Shown: positions 9,100 through 18,284, counted from the stretch's first letter. The stretch is DNA of 64,000 nucleotides from Brucella tritici (GCF_008932295.1 NZ_WBWA01000004.1:62001-126000), one strand, 5' to 3'. Made by a program: numbers and translations. Notes: generated by a model from the sequence alone, not told the origin.

Positions 9100-10386
9100 T
9101 TACTTTGTCTTGCGTGCAAACTTGCCGAGAAGGCTCGAAATGCCGGTTTTCTTGCGCGGCTGCACATCGGCCCTGCCGGTCACAACATGCGCAATATGAC
9201 TGATGGCTTCGGCAATCGGGCTTTCCGGATTGGTTTCTGCGATCATCCGGCCATTATTGGCTGCATTGCCGAAAAGCTGCGGATCGAAGTCGATGGTTGC
9301 GATAGGGTCGATGCCGAGAGGCTCGGAAAAATCGGCGAGCGCGATTTCCGGTCGTTTGGGAATGCCCATCTGGTTCAGGATGAGATGCGGCTTCACATCG
9401 TTGGGGCGCAGTTGCGCCAGCGTGTCGAGAAGGTTTTTCGTGTTACGCAGATTGGCGAGATCGGGTGTCGCAACGATCACCACCTCATCAGCGCGCATCA
9501 ATGTGGTCCGCGTCCATCCGTTCCAGCCATGTGCCACATCCAGCACGATCAGCGGAGAATTGCGCTGGGCAACATCAATCAGTTCGGCAAAGGCGTCCTC
9601 GCCGAAATCGAATGTCCGCTCCAGGCTCGAAGGCGCAGCAAGGATTGAAAGATGGTCGCCATATTGAACCAGCAATCGATCGAGATAAACCTCATCAATG
9701 CGCTCTGGTGAGAAGACGGCATCGGCAATGCCAAGCGTCGGGTCCTGATCGAAATTGATATTCGCTGTGCCGAAGGGCAGGTCCATGTCCGCCAGCACGA
9801 CGTCGTGCCGGAACAGGTCGGAGATCGACCAGGCGACATTGTGTGCGATTGTTGAAGCGCCGACACCGCCTTTTGCACCGATGAAGGCTATGGAACGGCC
9901 CAACGGTTCCGCACCGGGATCGAGAAAGATCGAGGACACAATGGCCAGAATGTCGGCCAGCGAAACAGGCGCGACGATATATTCCGAAACGCCGCGCCGC
10001 AGCAATTCGCGATAAAGCCAGACCTCGTTGGAATGACCGATGACCATAACTTTTGAACCGGGATCACAGACCTCGGACAATTGCTGCAGTTCTTCAAGCA
10101 GCACATTGGGTTCGGAAGCCGATTCGACAATGATCAGATTGGGCGTGGAGGCGGTCTGATAGAACTCGATTGCCGCCGCAACGCCACCCATCATGACCTT
10201 GAGATGCGTCTTTGCCATGCGCCGGTCGCCGCCTGCGCGCTCAATCGGAATGGCGACGCTTTCGTTCACACAAAAGGCCTGGATTGAAATGCGCGGAATG
10301 GGGCGCACATTTTCAAGCATGATCGGTGCGCGGCCCGTCTCTACGCCCTGTTCTTCTTCCATCGGTTCGAACGCGAAATTGCTCAT
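9100..10386 (-). CDS. cpaE: CpaE/TadZ pilus localisation protein (receiver-like + MinD-like ATPase)
   Basis: A 428-residue protein. The N-terminal part (about 65-150) resembles a degenerate response-regulator receiver (PNLIIVESASEPN). The C-terminal part is a ParA/MinD-type ATPase with a deviant Walker A motif, GAKGGVGAST, at about residue 169 and LIVLDVAHG as the Walker B-like strand. CpaE/TadZ places the pilus machine at the cell pole. The N-terminal 50 residues are extra. Gene spacing to cpaD and cpaF is 9-12 bases. Confidence 0.92.
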   Translation of the reverse strand: MSNFAFEPMEEEQGVETGRAPIMLENVRPIPRISIQAFCVNESVAIPIERAGGDRRMAKTHLKVMMGGVAAAIEFYQTASTPNLIIVESASEPNVLLEELQQLSEVCDPGSKVMVIGHSNEVWLYRELLRRGVSEYIVAPVSLADILAIVSSIFLDPGAEPLGRSIAFIGAKGGVGASTIAHNVAWSISDLFRHDVVLADMDLPFGTANINFDQDPTLGIADAVFSPERIDEVYLDRLLVQYGDHLSILAAPSSLERTFDFGEDAFAELIDVAQRNSPLIVLDVAHGWNGWTRTTLMRADEVVIVATPDLANLRNTKNLLDTLAQLRPNDVKPHLILNQMGIPKRPEIALADFSEPLGIDPIATIDFDPQLFGNAANNGRMIAETNPESPIAEAISHIAHVVTGRADVQPRKKTGISSLLGKFARKTK

Positions 10387-10395
10387 AGCGTCCTC

Positions 10396-11115
10396 TTAAT
10401 AATTGGCCTGTTCACTGCGAGATTCGCGCCAATTGACCGTCCGCGCCGGCGACATCTTCACATAGCCCTGATCGCCGTTGAGACGTTCCGTGGTGCGGTC
10501 CGAATCGATAGGCGACATGGCGCGTGGTCCCAGAAGATCAGCCGGATTGGCTACCTGAGCGGCAAGATTGTTCTGCGACGCGCAGCCAAAATTGGCGTAG
10601 TGCTTGTTTTCAGGCGTGCTGGCGAGATCGTCCGGCCAGCGACCGCACGGTGTCGTTCCAGCTGTCATCGCATAATAGCTGATACGGATGGGGGCCGCTG
10701 CTTCCGGGTTGTCTACGGGATAGTTTTCGATGGCGATATTGTTCGCCTTGATACCGCTGCGCCGCAGTGTTGCCGACACCTCTGTGCTCAGCCGATAGGC
10801 TGCGGCCTGATTGGATGCACCCGATGGCACGAGAACATAGAGCATGCCGGAACCGCTGCGCCGATAATTGGCGATGGCACCCTGAACGATGCCGCGTTGC
10901 ATCGGGCTCAGCTTCTGGTCAGCCTGTGCGACCGGAATATCGGTGACCTGTTCCCGCTCGGCAATCGTGATCGGATGGTTTGTGCGGTAATCGTCCGGCA
11001 GTGCACCCACAGTGACGTGCTGGCGGTTCGCGCAACCCGCGAGAAGGGCCAGCGACAGGGCGACAAGCGCTGGTCGGGCGGAAATCCTGCAAAAGCCTCT
11101 GACTGAATATGTCAT
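10396..11115 (-). CDS. cpaD: CpaD-type pilus assembly lipoprotein
   Basis: 239 residues from the ATG at 11115. This start is chosen because it directly gives a lipoprotein signal (LVALSLALLAGC, Cys28), whereas the upstream ATG at 11286 would run back into cpaC. The body has the CpaD pattern: a periplasmic domain with RGIVQGAIANYRRSG and a C-terminal part with GRWPDDLASTPENKHYANFGCASQNNLAAQ. CpaD is an outer-membrane-associated partner of the Tad secretin. It starts 13 bases after the cpaC stop. Confidence 0.9.
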   Translation of the reverse strand: MTYSVRGFCRISARPALVALSLALLAGCANRQHVTVGALPDDYRTNHPITIAEREQVTDIPVAQADQKLSPMQRGIVQGAIANYRRSGSGMLYVLVPSGASNQAAAYRLSTEVSATLRRSGIKANNIAIENYPVDNPEAAAPIRISYYAMTAGTTPCGRWPDDLASTPENKHYANFGCASQNNLAAQVANPADLLGPRAMSPIDSDRTTERLNGDQGYVKMSPARTVNWRESRSEQANY

Positions 11116-11128
11116 GATCTGTCCCCGC

Positions 11129-12652
11129 TCACTTGTAGATATAACCGACGACGCCGTTGTAGCGACCGGGCGGCAGTTTGGTTTCCATCGTGCCGTAAAC
11201 GCGATTGACCTTGCCAAGGATGTATCCCGCACCATCGCTGGCCGGGTTGAGATTGTCGTCAGGCCGCGCAAGCTGCTGGCGGGCAACAGGGCGCGCCAGA
11301 TAAGGCGTCACGATCACCACCAGTTCGGATTCATTGCGGATGAAATCCTTGCTGCGGAACAGTGCGCCGAGGACCGGAATCTTGGTCAGGCCCGGAAAGC
11401 CTGAAACCGACTGACGCACTTCATCGCGGATCAGCCCGCCGATCATCATGGAACCGCCGGATGGAAGCTCAACCGTCGTGTCAGCGACGCGCTTGCGCAG
11501 CGACAGAACACTGGCGCCCACGCCGTCCATCTTGTTGGTCGTGCCGGCACCTTCGGTCGTCGGTTCCGAGACGGAGGTTCTGATTTTCAGGCTGATGCGT
11601 CCCGGCCCCAGCACGGTCGGCATGAATTCGAGACCGATACCGTAATTGATTTTGGCCAATTGATTGGTGCGTTTTCCGTCATCGTCATAGGTGACGCTGT
11701 TGATGACATTATATTCGCCGCCGACATTGAAAGCTGCTTTTTCGCCGGAGATTGCCGTCAGCGTCGGCTCGGCGAGTGTCTTCATCACGCCTGCCGATTC
11801 CATCGCCCGCAGATAGGCGGAAAAATTGCTCGTCGCGAGGCCGAATCCGGTATCGGATAGGTTGTTGCCGATAGCTCCGGCAATACTCTCGGAAATTCCA
11901 CCATAGGAAATGCCGTTCGAAACACCGCCGCCGCTCATATTAACGCCAAGCTGCTTCATGACGGAGCGGCTGACCTCGGCGACGGTGACTTTCAGCGTCA
12001 CCTGATCCTCGCCGACGATAGTCAGCATATTGACAATGGCGCTTTTTCGGCGGTTTTCGTCCGGATTGTTGATGGCGACGCCGCCGCCGTCGGTCGGGGC
12101 CGAGGCCGTGGTTGAATACTGACCAGTTGTTGCTTCGCCACCGGAAACGAAAAGACCGGCAAGTTTTGCAGCCTGTGCCGAATCCTGCGGGGTCTGCACC
12201 GTTCCGGTCAGCACCACATTGTCGTTGATGAGTTCGACGCGAATATCGGAACCGGGGATGAGGCGCTTCAGCTGAGACGAAATCCCGCTCACGTCCCGCT
12301 CGATTTCGACATCGATGGATGCGACCTGTTCGCCGTTCGGACCGAAAACGAAAATATTGGTCTGTCCGACCTGCTTGCCGAAAAGATAGATGCGCCGCGA
12401 CGTGCGGGTCACCGCATCGGCGATTGTCGGGTTGGAGACGAGAACGTCATAGGCATCCTGCGGAAGATCGAGAACGACAGACTTGTTGAGGCCAAGTTTG
12501 ATCGTCTGCGAACGCTGCTGGCTGCCGACCTTGACAACGCCGGCTGCCGCCATAGCGGACATATCGGTGAGTTGCAGTGAAAAGGCGGCAAGCGCGCTGG
12601 CAAAAAGCGCGATTTTTGCGGAATGCGGGCGCACGCGTTTTATCTTTCTCAT
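11129..12652 (-). CDS. cpaC: CpaC/RcpA outer-membrane secretin of the Flp pilus
   Basis: A 507-residue secretin. It has a signal sequence (residues about 12-36), a pilus-formation N-terminal domain (about 45-115, VLVSNPTIADAVTRTSRRIYLFGKQVGQTNIFVFG), a BON-type domain (about 125-175) and the C-terminal secretin barrel (about 270-470) with VELPSGGSMMIGGLI and PVLGALFRS. It forms the channel for the pilus in the outer membrane. Its start overlaps the cpaB stop by 4 bases. Confidence 0.95.
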   Translation of the reverse strand: MRKIKRVRPHSAKIALFASALAAFSLQLTDMSAMAAAGVVKVGSQQRSQTIKLGLNKSVVLDLPQDAYDVLVSNPTIADAVTRTSRRIYLFGKQVGQTNIFVFGPNGEQVASIDVEIERDVSGISSQLKRLIPGSDIRVELINDNVVLTGTVQTPQDSAQAAKLAGLFVSGGEATTGQYSTTASAPTDGGGVAINNPDENRRKSAIVNMLTIVGEDQVTLKVTVAEVSRSVMKQLGVNMSGGGVSNGISYGGISESIAGAIGNNLSDTGFGLATSNFSAYLRAMESAGVMKTLAEPTLTAISGEKAAFNVGGEYNVINSVTYDDDGKRTNQLAKINYGIGLEFMPTVLGPGRISLKIRTSVSEPTTEGAGTTNKMDGVGASVLSLRKRVADTTVELPSGGSMMIGGLIRDEVRQSVSGFPGLTKIPVLGALFRSKDFIRNESELVVIVTPYLARPVARQQLARPDDNLNPASDGAGYILGKVNRVYGTMETKLPPGRYNGVVGYIYK

Positions 12653-13464
12653 GAGCGCGGTCCTATTTCTATGACGCTGCCGGACTTGATGATCTTGACC
12701 GTACCGTTGCGGGTCGGCGAGGAAACCAGATAGTCGGCCTGCTTGATATCCTTGTCCTCGACATCCTGTGTCGAGCGAAGCGCCAGCGTCAGGCGGTCAG
12801 CCATCTGCTGGGCGACGGTGATGATTTCGGCCTGTTCCGGCGTGACTTCGAGCGTGGCGGTCTGGCCGACCATGACCTTGCGGCCCTGTTCGTCTTCCTG
12901 AATGGCTTGATCAATGGCCAGAACACGTACGTTCTGCAGCACGGTTTCCGTGGTGAAAGGTGTCAGCGATTTATCGCCATTGTCCGGCTTGCGGCGGGTC
13001 ATGATGACATCGACGAAATCATTGGGAAGAATGAAACCGCCTGCCGAACTTTCGGCATTGATCTGCGTCGCGACGGCGCGCATGCCGGGCGGCAGGATCG
13101 ACGACATGAAGCTCTGCCCCGGACCGATGAGCTTGGTCTTGCGGATCGGTTCACCAGTAAAAAACTGCAACCGCACGGTCGCGCCGCTCAATTGATTGAT
13201 GGCATCGGGTTCGCTCGCGCGGGTGATATAGCCATCGCTAAGTGCTTCCGCAGGCCAGGGCTGCCAGCGCATCTGCGATGTCAGTTCTGCGCCGACGCCA
13301 AGATTCTCCGTGGCAACCAGCACGTCTTCCAGTTTCATCTGCGGTGTTTCGGGTGCGACGACAACGGGGGCAGGCGGTGGCGCGGAGAGGTTCATGGCAA
13401 TATAGCCAGCTCCACCAGCCGCAAGAACGGCCACTCCTAAAATGAGCAGTCGAGCTGATTTCAT
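12649..13464 (-). CDS. cpaB: CpaB/RcpC pilus assembly protein
   Basis: 271 residues from the ATG at 13464 (MKSARLL); an in-frame upstream start at 13488 would add eight non-conserved residues. It has an N-terminal membrane anchor (LLILGVAVLAAGGAGYIAM), a Pro-rich linker, an SAF domain (about 45-110) and an RcpC/CpaB domain (SSILPPGMRAVATQI, FILPNDFVDVIMTRR). It is first of the tightly packed cpaB-C-D-E-F-tadB-tadC operon. A 137-base gap separates it from cpaA. Confidence 0.93.
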   Translation of the reverse strand: MKSARLLILGVAVLAAGGAGYIAMNLSAPPPAPVVVAPETPQMKLEDVLVATENLGVGAELTSQMRWQPWPAEALSDGYITRASEPDAINQLSGATVRLQFFTGEPIRKTKLIGPGQSFMSSILPPGMRAVATQINAESSAGGFILPNDFVDVIMTRRKPDNGDKSLTPFTTETVLQNVRVLAIDQAIQEDEQGRKVMVGQTATLEVTPEQAEIITVAQQMADRLTLALRSTQDVEDKDIKQADYLVSSPTRNGTVKIIKSGSVIEIGPRS

Positions 13465-13536
13465 GATGTGCCCCGCGCAAATCCCCACGTCTCGATGACG
13501 TGTTCCGAAATTGCACTGGGAATCGTGTAATTATGG

Positions 13537-13551
13537 TTAATATAATCTTAT
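13537..13551. promoter_or_regulatory. possible CtrA-type site upstream of cpaB
   Basis: TTAA-TATAATC-TTAT matches TTAA-N7-TTAA with one mismatch. It lies about 75 bases before cpaB, in the only sizeable gap inside the minus-strand tad genes, so a promoter here is reasonable. A TATAAT hexamer is also contained in it (plus strand). Weak evidence. Confidence 0.3.
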
Positions 13552-13601
13552 TCGAATGAAGAAAGATTGGGAGTACACGCGAGCGTTGCGCATAAAAGCG
13601 C

Positions 13602-14153
13602 TTAAAGTACCCCTGGCAAATAGGCTTTCATCGTTTCTCCGACCGGCGACAGCGGAAATGTCCAGAGACCGGCAGCGCCGAGGGCGATACCATAGGGAAT
13701 GCCGACATCCTTACGGGCGAGCGTTCCCATGAAGGCATAGCGATCTGCCAGAAGCGGACGGGGGATCATCCTGTAGAGGATGATCGTGAGTGTCAGCACG
13801 CCGCCCAGGATTGAAACCATCACAAGATAATCCATCAGGCTGACATTGGGACCGAACCACAGGGCCGTCGCCGCAATGAGCTTGGCGTCACCGCCACCCA
13901 TGGCGCGAAGGCAGAAGAGCGAAAAAGTGACAATGAGCGCGATGCCACCGACCGCCAGATGCCAGCCGTAATCGGAAAGCGAGATGCCGCAAAGCGGTGC
14001 GAGCAGGATGAAACCGAGTGTCAGGCCGATGGAAACGCGGTTACGGATGGTCATCGACATCAGGTCGGTGATCATGGCCGTCACCATTGCCAGAGCGAAG
14101 ATTACCGTCATGGCTGCTGCTGTCATTGCCGATGCCCCCGCGTCGCCTGTCAT
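13602..14153 (-). CDS. cpaA: CpaA/TadV prepilin peptidase (A24 family)
   Basis: 183 residues from the ATG at 14153; the ATG at 14126, which has a G-run nine bases before it, is an alternative giving 174. It is a polytopic membrane protein with the two aspartates of type IV prepilin peptidases: Asp in ITDLMSMTIRN and Asp in the GGGDAKL motif. It cleaves the leader of the Flp pilin and TadE-like pseudopilins at the inner membrane. It is the short, TadV-like form without the methyltransferase domain. Confidence 0.9.
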   Translation of the reverse strand: MTGDAGASAMTAAAMTVIFALAMVTAMITDLMSMTIRNRVSIGLTLGFILLAPLCGISLSDYGWHLAVGGIALIVTFSLFCLRAMGGGDAKLIAATALWFGPNVSLMDYLVMVSILGGVLTLTIILYRMIPRPLLADRYAFMGTLARKDVGIPYGIALGAAGLWTFPLSPVGETMKAYLPGVL

Positions 14154-14196
14154 CCTATCATTTGGCCACCGTTTGCACGGAACGGCATTCTGTCGA

Positions 14197-14376
14197 TTAG
14201 CGGTTGGTCGCCTGTTCGAACTGTGTGGTTGTGTCGTTGAACTTTTCGCCGACATTTCCGGCCACAAGCGCGACGCCGCTGATAATCATTATCGAAACAA
14301 GCGTGCCGATCAGCGCATATTCGATTGCTGTCGAACCGGCCCTGTTCTTCATGAAACGCGTCATCAATGTCGGCAT
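14197..14376 (-). CDS. Flp/Fap type IVb pilin
   Basis: A 59-residue prepilin from the ATG at 14376. It has a good ribosome binding site (GAGGAG about 7 bases upstream); the in-frame ATG at 14442 is rejected. It shows a short basic leader, the cleavage/processing pattern AGSTAIEYALIGTLVSIMI with the essential Glu at +5 of the mature protein, and a hydrophobic helix. It is the structural subunit of the pilus whose machinery surrounds it. cpaA follows after 43 bases. Confidence 0.93.
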   Translation of the reverse strand: MPTLMTRFMKNRAGSTAIEYALIGTLVSIMIISGVALVAGNVGEKFNDTTTQFEQATNR

Positions 14377-14673
14377 CGCATGCTCCTCGCTGTTCCGGTC
14401 GCGCTGGTTTTTGAAATGCGCTTTAAATTCGGATGTGCTCAAGCATAGGAGAGAGGAATTGTGGCCCTCTTAACAATCAGGGTTAATGAAGTGTTTCGGC
14501 GCTTTCCGGGGGGCGGCAACCGCGCGATTGGTTAATCTTTGGCGAATTGCGGGCGTGGCATGCAAGGAAGGGTAGCGACTTAATTCTTCCTTCACCAATC
14601 CTGTTCATTCTTTACTCATTATATTGATGGGGCTTCATGAGCTTGGCCCATTATATCAGCGGGGGAATGTCGC

Positions 14674-15093
14674 GTGGCGCGTCGTTTGTTTTCTTTGGGT
14701 GGCTTCGGCACGATGCCTGCCATGGGCATTGCGTTCACGGCAGTTTTTGCCGCCGCACCCGCGTTTGCGGAAGAATATATTGCCCTTGAAACCAGCCAGG
14801 CGCGCATTTTGCGGCTGGCGCGTCCTGCTGACAGCGTGGTGATCGGGAACCCGTCGATTGCCGATGCGGTTGTTCAGGATGCACAGACCATCGTTCTGAC
14901 CGGCAAGGATTTCGGCGTCACCAATATTGTCGTCATGGATAAACAGGGCGAACCGATCCTCGACCGTGAACTGGTTGTTTCCCGCAATACACGCGGAACG
15001 ACGCGGATTTATCGTCAGGCTGACGTGCAAACGCTTTCCTGCACGCCCTATTGTGAAAAAGCCTCGACCAAGAACGGTTTTGACGACAAATAG
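14674..15093 (+). CDS. stand-alone pilus-formation N-terminal-domain protein (CpaC-N-like), exported
   Basis: A 139-residue protein with a signal peptide (residues 1-29, ending APAFA). The remainder matches the N-terminal domain of CpaC secretins: RLARPADSVVIGNPSIADAVV and VLTGKDFGVTNIVVMD parallel the same block in the cpaC product. It has no BON or secretin domain. Two Cys near the C terminus (SCTPYC) could form a disulfide. Role unknown; it may bind the secretin or compete with its N domain. It is divergent from the pilin and upstream of two TadE-like genes. Confidence 0.8.
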   Translation: MARRLFSLGGFGTMPAMGIAFTAVFAAAPAFAEEYIALETSQARILRLARPADSVVIGNPSIADAVVQDAQTIVLTGKDFGVTNIVVMDKQGEPILDRELVVSRNTRGTTRIYRQADVQTLSCTPYCEKASTKNGFDDK

Positions 15094-15191
15094 CGATAAT
15101 CGCGCGTGAGCCATTGCTTCCGTTAATACTCTTTCAGGTTGTCCTGTTGTAACGATACGCCCCATCGAATTCAGAAAGAATTGGGTGGGGT

Positions 15192-15755
15192 ATGACATTG
15201 GAGCTTTTGGCGCGTCACCTTGCGCGGGTAGGCGTAAGCCTGCGCCGTTTCGTCCGTGCACAAAATGGCGTGGCGGCGGTGGAATTTGCGTTGCTCATCT
15301 TTCCATTCCTGCTCATCGTCTTTGCGACGATTGAGGTCGGTATGAGTTTTACTGCGCGTCAGGTCATATCCAACGCGACGGAGACGGTGGCGCGCAGATT
15401 GCAGACGGGCCAGATCAGGGGGACTGCGATAAGCGAAGAAGCCCTGCGCAAAGAACTCTGCCAGCAGATCCAGTTCATGGTCGCGTCCGGCTGTCCCAAT
15501 CTTTCGTTCAACCTTGGAACCTATGAAGGGTTCGGCAGGGTTCCAACGGACAAGATTCTCGATGACGAGGGCAAGCTCACGCGGACAGGCATTACCGGGA
15601 CGAGCGGGACATCAACGATCAACCAGCTCAATGTGGTGTATGCCTGGCCGGTGCTGACGAACATCCTTTATCTGATCGAAAGTCCACATGCTGCGGGCGG
15701 CACCATGCCGCTTTTTGCGACGCTTACCTGGCAGAATGAACCCTTCCCGAACTAG
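15192..15755 (+). CDS. TadE-family pseudopilin
   Basis: A 187-residue protein with the TadE signature near the N terminus (GVAAVEFALLIFPFLLIVFATIEVG). This is a processing-site-like Ala/Glu followed by one long hydrophobic helix, then a periplasmic region. Only one Cys pair is visible (CQQIQFMVASGC). TadE proteins are minor pilins cleaved by CpaA. The second TadE-like gene follows after 68 bases. Confidence 0.87.
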   Translation: MTLELLARHLARVGVSLRRFVRAQNGVAAVEFALLIFPFLLIVFATIEVGMSFTARQVISNATETVARRLQTGQIRGTAISEEALRKELCQQIQFMVASGCPNLSFNLGTYEGFGRVPTDKILDDEGKLTRTGITGTSGTSTINQLNVVYAWPVLTNILYLIESPHAAGGTMPLFATLTWQNEPFPN

Positions 15756-15770
15756 AACAACCGACGTGCT

Positions 15771-15796
15771 CCCCGAAAAGCGTTTCTAACTTTTCG
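15771..15796. repeat. degenerate palindromic element between the two TadE-like genes
   Basis: CGAAAAG (15774-15780) and CTTTTCG (15790-15796) form an inverted repeat around a 9-base loop, preceded by CCC. It resembles one half of the Family A repeat seen at 17382 and 39287 and may also act as a small RNA hairpin between the two genes. Confidence 0.5.
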
Positions 15797-15823
15797 AGAT
15801 GCACTCCAGAGCGATCAATTGTC

Positions 15824-16372
15824 ATGCGTAACTATCTTCGGAAATTTCTGAGTGACCGGCGCGGCCTGGGAGCGGTTGAATTCGCACTCATCGCGCCCCT
15901 TCTGCTTCTGATTTATCTTGGCTCCGCCGATCTTGCCGACGGGTTCGATACGAACAAGAAAGTGTCGCGATCGGCGAGCAGTCTCGCCGATCTGGTTGCT
16001 CGCCAATTGTCGGTCACGAAGAATGATCTAGACGACATGTTCAATATCGGTCGCGCTTCGCTTCTGCCCTATGGCCGAAGCGACCCGAAGATAAGGATCA
16101 CCGCACTCAGGATCGACGGCACGGAGAAGGCAGGCAACCTGACGCCGAAGGTCGATTGGTCCTATGCCAATATCGCGGATTTTGCGGCGAAGAAGGATGC
16201 TGTCGGCAATCTTCCGGCAAGTCTCGTGGGTGAAGGCTCCTATTTCATCAGGGTCGATGTCGAACTTGACTACAAGCCGCTCAATGCATGGCTCTCGACG
16301 AGCATTCCGATGAGCGAAACCTATTATCTGGCGCCGCGCTATACGAACACGATCCCCTGCACCAATTGCTGA
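15824..16372 (+). CDS. TadE/TadG-like pseudopilin
   Basis: A 182-residue protein with LGAVEFALIAPLLLLIYLGSADL near the N terminus, the same processing-site-plus-helix design as the preceding gene. The soluble part is unrelated in detail and ends with a CTNC motif. It lacks the von Willebrand domain of full TadG. With the upstream TadE it probably forms a minor pilin pair. Confidence 0.84.
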   Translation: MRNYLRKFLSDRRGLGAVEFALIAPLLLLIYLGSADLADGFDTNKKVSRSASSLADLVARQLSVTKNDLDDMFNIGRASLLPYGRSDPKIRITALRIDGTEKAGNLTPKVDWSYANIADFAAKKDAVGNLPASLVGEGSYFIRVDVELDYKPLNAWLSTSIPMSETYYLAPRYTNTIPCTNC

Positions 16373-16449
16373 ACGTCTTGGCATTGCCGACAAAACTGAA
16401 CATATAAGGACAAAGCCAATGCATGGCTCATGTTCAGGATCAGTTTTCA

Positions 16450-17331
16450 ATGCCCGAATTACCAGAGGTCGAAACGGTTCGCCGTGGTCTGCAGCCCGTC
16501 ATGGAGGGCGCGACCGTCAGTCAAGTCGAACAGCGCCGGCCGGACCTGCGCTTTCCCTTTCCCGAACGTTTTGTCGAACGGCTTTCCGGCCGGCGCATTT
16601 CGGCGCTTGGACGCCGCGCGAAATATCTCACGATCCATCTCGATGACGGCCTTTCCGTCATCAGCCATCTTGGCATGTCGGGTTCGTTTCGCATTGAAAC
16701 CGATGACGGCGGCGACACGCCGGGCGAATTCCACCATGAGCGCTCCAAGCTGAGTGCACATGACCATGTCGTGTTTCACCTCCTGCGCGCCGACGGCGCT
16801 CCTGCCCGCATCGTCTACAACGATCCGCGTCGCTTCGGCTTCATGCTCTTTGCGGAAGAAGGCACGCTCGACAGTCATCCGCTGCTGGCAAGCCTCGGCA
16901 TAGAACCGACAGGCAATCTGCTCTCGGGCGCCATTCTGGCAGAGCTCTTCAAGGGACGTCGGACGCCGCTCAAGGCGGCGCTGCTCGATCAGCGGCTGAT
17001 AGCCGGTCTCGGCAATATCTATGTTTGTGAGGCACTCTGGCGCAGCCACCTGTCGCCCATGCTTGCCGCCGGGTCCGTTGCACAGGACACCGCAATCATG
17101 GAGCAACTGGCTTCCGATATCCGTACCGTGATCGCAGAAGCCATTGCCGCAGGCGGTTCAACCCTCAAGGACTATATTCAGGCAGACGGCGCGCTTGGTT
17201 ATTTCCAGCACTCCTTCTCCGTCTATGGGCGCGAGGGCGAGCCTTGCAGAAATCCCGCCTGCAACGGCATTGTGGAACGGGCGATACAGTCGGGACGTTC
17301 GACTTTTTTCTGTGCCTCCTGCCAGCATTGA
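16450..17331 (+). CDS. mutM: formamidopyrimidine-DNA glycosylase (Fpg/MutM)
   Basis: A 293-residue base-excision repair enzyme that removes 8-oxoguanine and nicks the abasic site. The start at 16450 is fixed by the invariant N terminus [10 protein letters not shown], whose Pro is the catalytic nucleophile after Met removal; an in-frame ATG at 16423 would block it. Other hallmarks are the conserved Lys region in RRAKYL, the H2TH core [15 protein letters not shown] and a C-terminal zinc finger (CRNPAC...CASC). In many rhizobia mutM lies next to echA-rpsT-dnaA as here. Confidence 0.97.
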   Translation: MPELPEVETVRRGLQPVMEGATVSQVEQRRPDLRFPFPERFVERLSGRRISALGRRAKYLTIHLDDGLSVISHLGMSGSFRIETDDGGDTPGEFHHERSKLSAHDHVVFHLLRADGAPARIVYNDPRRFGFMLFAEEGTLDSHPLLASLGIEPTGNLLSGAILAELFKGRRTPLKAALLDQRLIAGLGNIYVCEALWRSHLSPMLAAGSVAQDTAIMEQLASDIRTVIAEAIAAGGSTLKDYIQADGALGYFQHSFSVYGREGEPCRNPACNGIVERAIQSGRSTFFCASCQH

Positions 17332-17381
17332 GGCCTTGAAAAAGAAGTGATGTCGGTCCACTTTGCCGGCCAATCGGTGAA

Positions 17382-17426
17382 AGCGCATCCCGAAAAGTGT
17401 GAAACGGTTTTCGGCCAGGATGCGCG
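17382..17426. repeat. Family A palindromic repeat
   Basis: Reads AGCGCATCCCGAAAAGTGTG, then AAACGGTTTTCGG, then CCAGGATGCGCG. GCGCATCC and GGATGCGC are inverted ends, and CCGAAAAG / CGGTTTTCGG are inner arms, so the whole can form a cruciform or hairpin. Near-identical copies are at 39287-39330 and 4538-4581. It lies between mutM and the enoyl-CoA hydratase gene. Confidence 0.85.
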
Positions 17427-17510
17427 GTTCAAACCAAAAAGACAGAGCATTTTCCGTGATTCAGGAAAAACAGGAAATGCTTGATCTGCCTGAAGGAGGA
17501 GTTCAAATCC

Positions 17511-18284
17511 ATGGCCTATGAAACGATCATCGTCGAGACACGCGGCGGCGTCGGCCTCATCCGCCTCAACCGCCCGCAGGCGCTGAATGCGCTGAACCGC
17601 AAGGTTCTCGATGAGTTGACCGAAGCTCTCGGCGCTTTCGATACGGACGGTAAGATCGGCGCTATTGTCCTGACCGGTTCCGAAAAGGCTTTCGCTGCCG
17701 GTGCCGACATCAAGGAAATGCAGCCGATCGATTTCGTGGACGCCTATCTTCAGGACATGTTCGCTGACTGGCAGAAAGTGGACCGTGTCCGCAAGCCGAT
17801 TATCGCGGCGGTATCAGGCTATGCGCTCGGCGGCGGCTGCGAACTTGCCATGATGTGCGATTTCATCATTGCAGGCAGCAACGCGAAATTCGGCCAGCCG
17901 GAAATCACGCTCGGCGTCATGCCCGGCATGGGCGGCTCGCAGCGTCTCACGCGCTATGTCGGCAAGTCCAAGGCGATGGATATGTGCCTGACCGGACGCA
18001 TGATGGATGCGGCGGAAGCCGAACGTAGCGGTCTCGTCTCGCGCGTTGTCGCGCCGGAAGAGCTTCTGGACGAAGCGCTGAAGGCCGCCGAACGCATTGC
18101 ATCCTTCTCCCGTCCTTCCGTGCTGATGGTCAAGGAAGCGGTCAACCGCACCTATGAAATGACGCTGAGCGAAGGGCTTCGCTTCGAGCGGCGTCAGTTC
18201 CATTCCCTGTTCGCGACGGAAGACCAGAAGGAAGGCATGGCAGCCTTCATCGACAAGCGTACACCGTCGTTCAAGAATCGCTGA
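17511..18284 (+). CDS. enoyl-CoA hydratase (crotonase family)
   Basis: A 257-residue hydratase. The start at 17511 has an excellent ribosome binding site (AAGGAGGA 10 bases upstream). Seen: the oxyanion-hole region [10 protein letters not shown] and [11 protein letters not shown] with its catalytic Glu, and the second catalytic Glu region near [20 protein letters not shown]. It hydrates trans-2-enoyl-CoA in short-chain fatty acid or amino acid breakdown in the cytoplasm. The isolated gene beside rpsT gives no pathway clue. Confidence 0.92.
   Translation: MAYETIIVETRGGVGLIRLNRPQALNALNRKVLDELTEALGAFDTDGKIGAIVLTGSEKAFAAGADIKEMQPIDFVDAYLQDMFADWQKVDRVRKPIIAAVSGYALGGGCELAMMCDFIIAGSNAKFGQPEITLGVMPGMGGSQRLTRYVGKSKAMDMCLTGRMMDAAEAERSGLVSRVVAPEELLDEALKAAERIASFSRPSVLMVKEAVNRTYEMTLSEGLRFERRQFHSLFATEDQKEGMAAFIDKRTPSFKNR

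Noticed and set aside
14471-14487. CtrA site before the Flp pilin (TTAACAATCAGGGTTAA)
   Set aside because: The two TTAA halves are nine bases apart instead of seven, so it does not fit the consensus; mentioned only because the pilin gene is adjacent.
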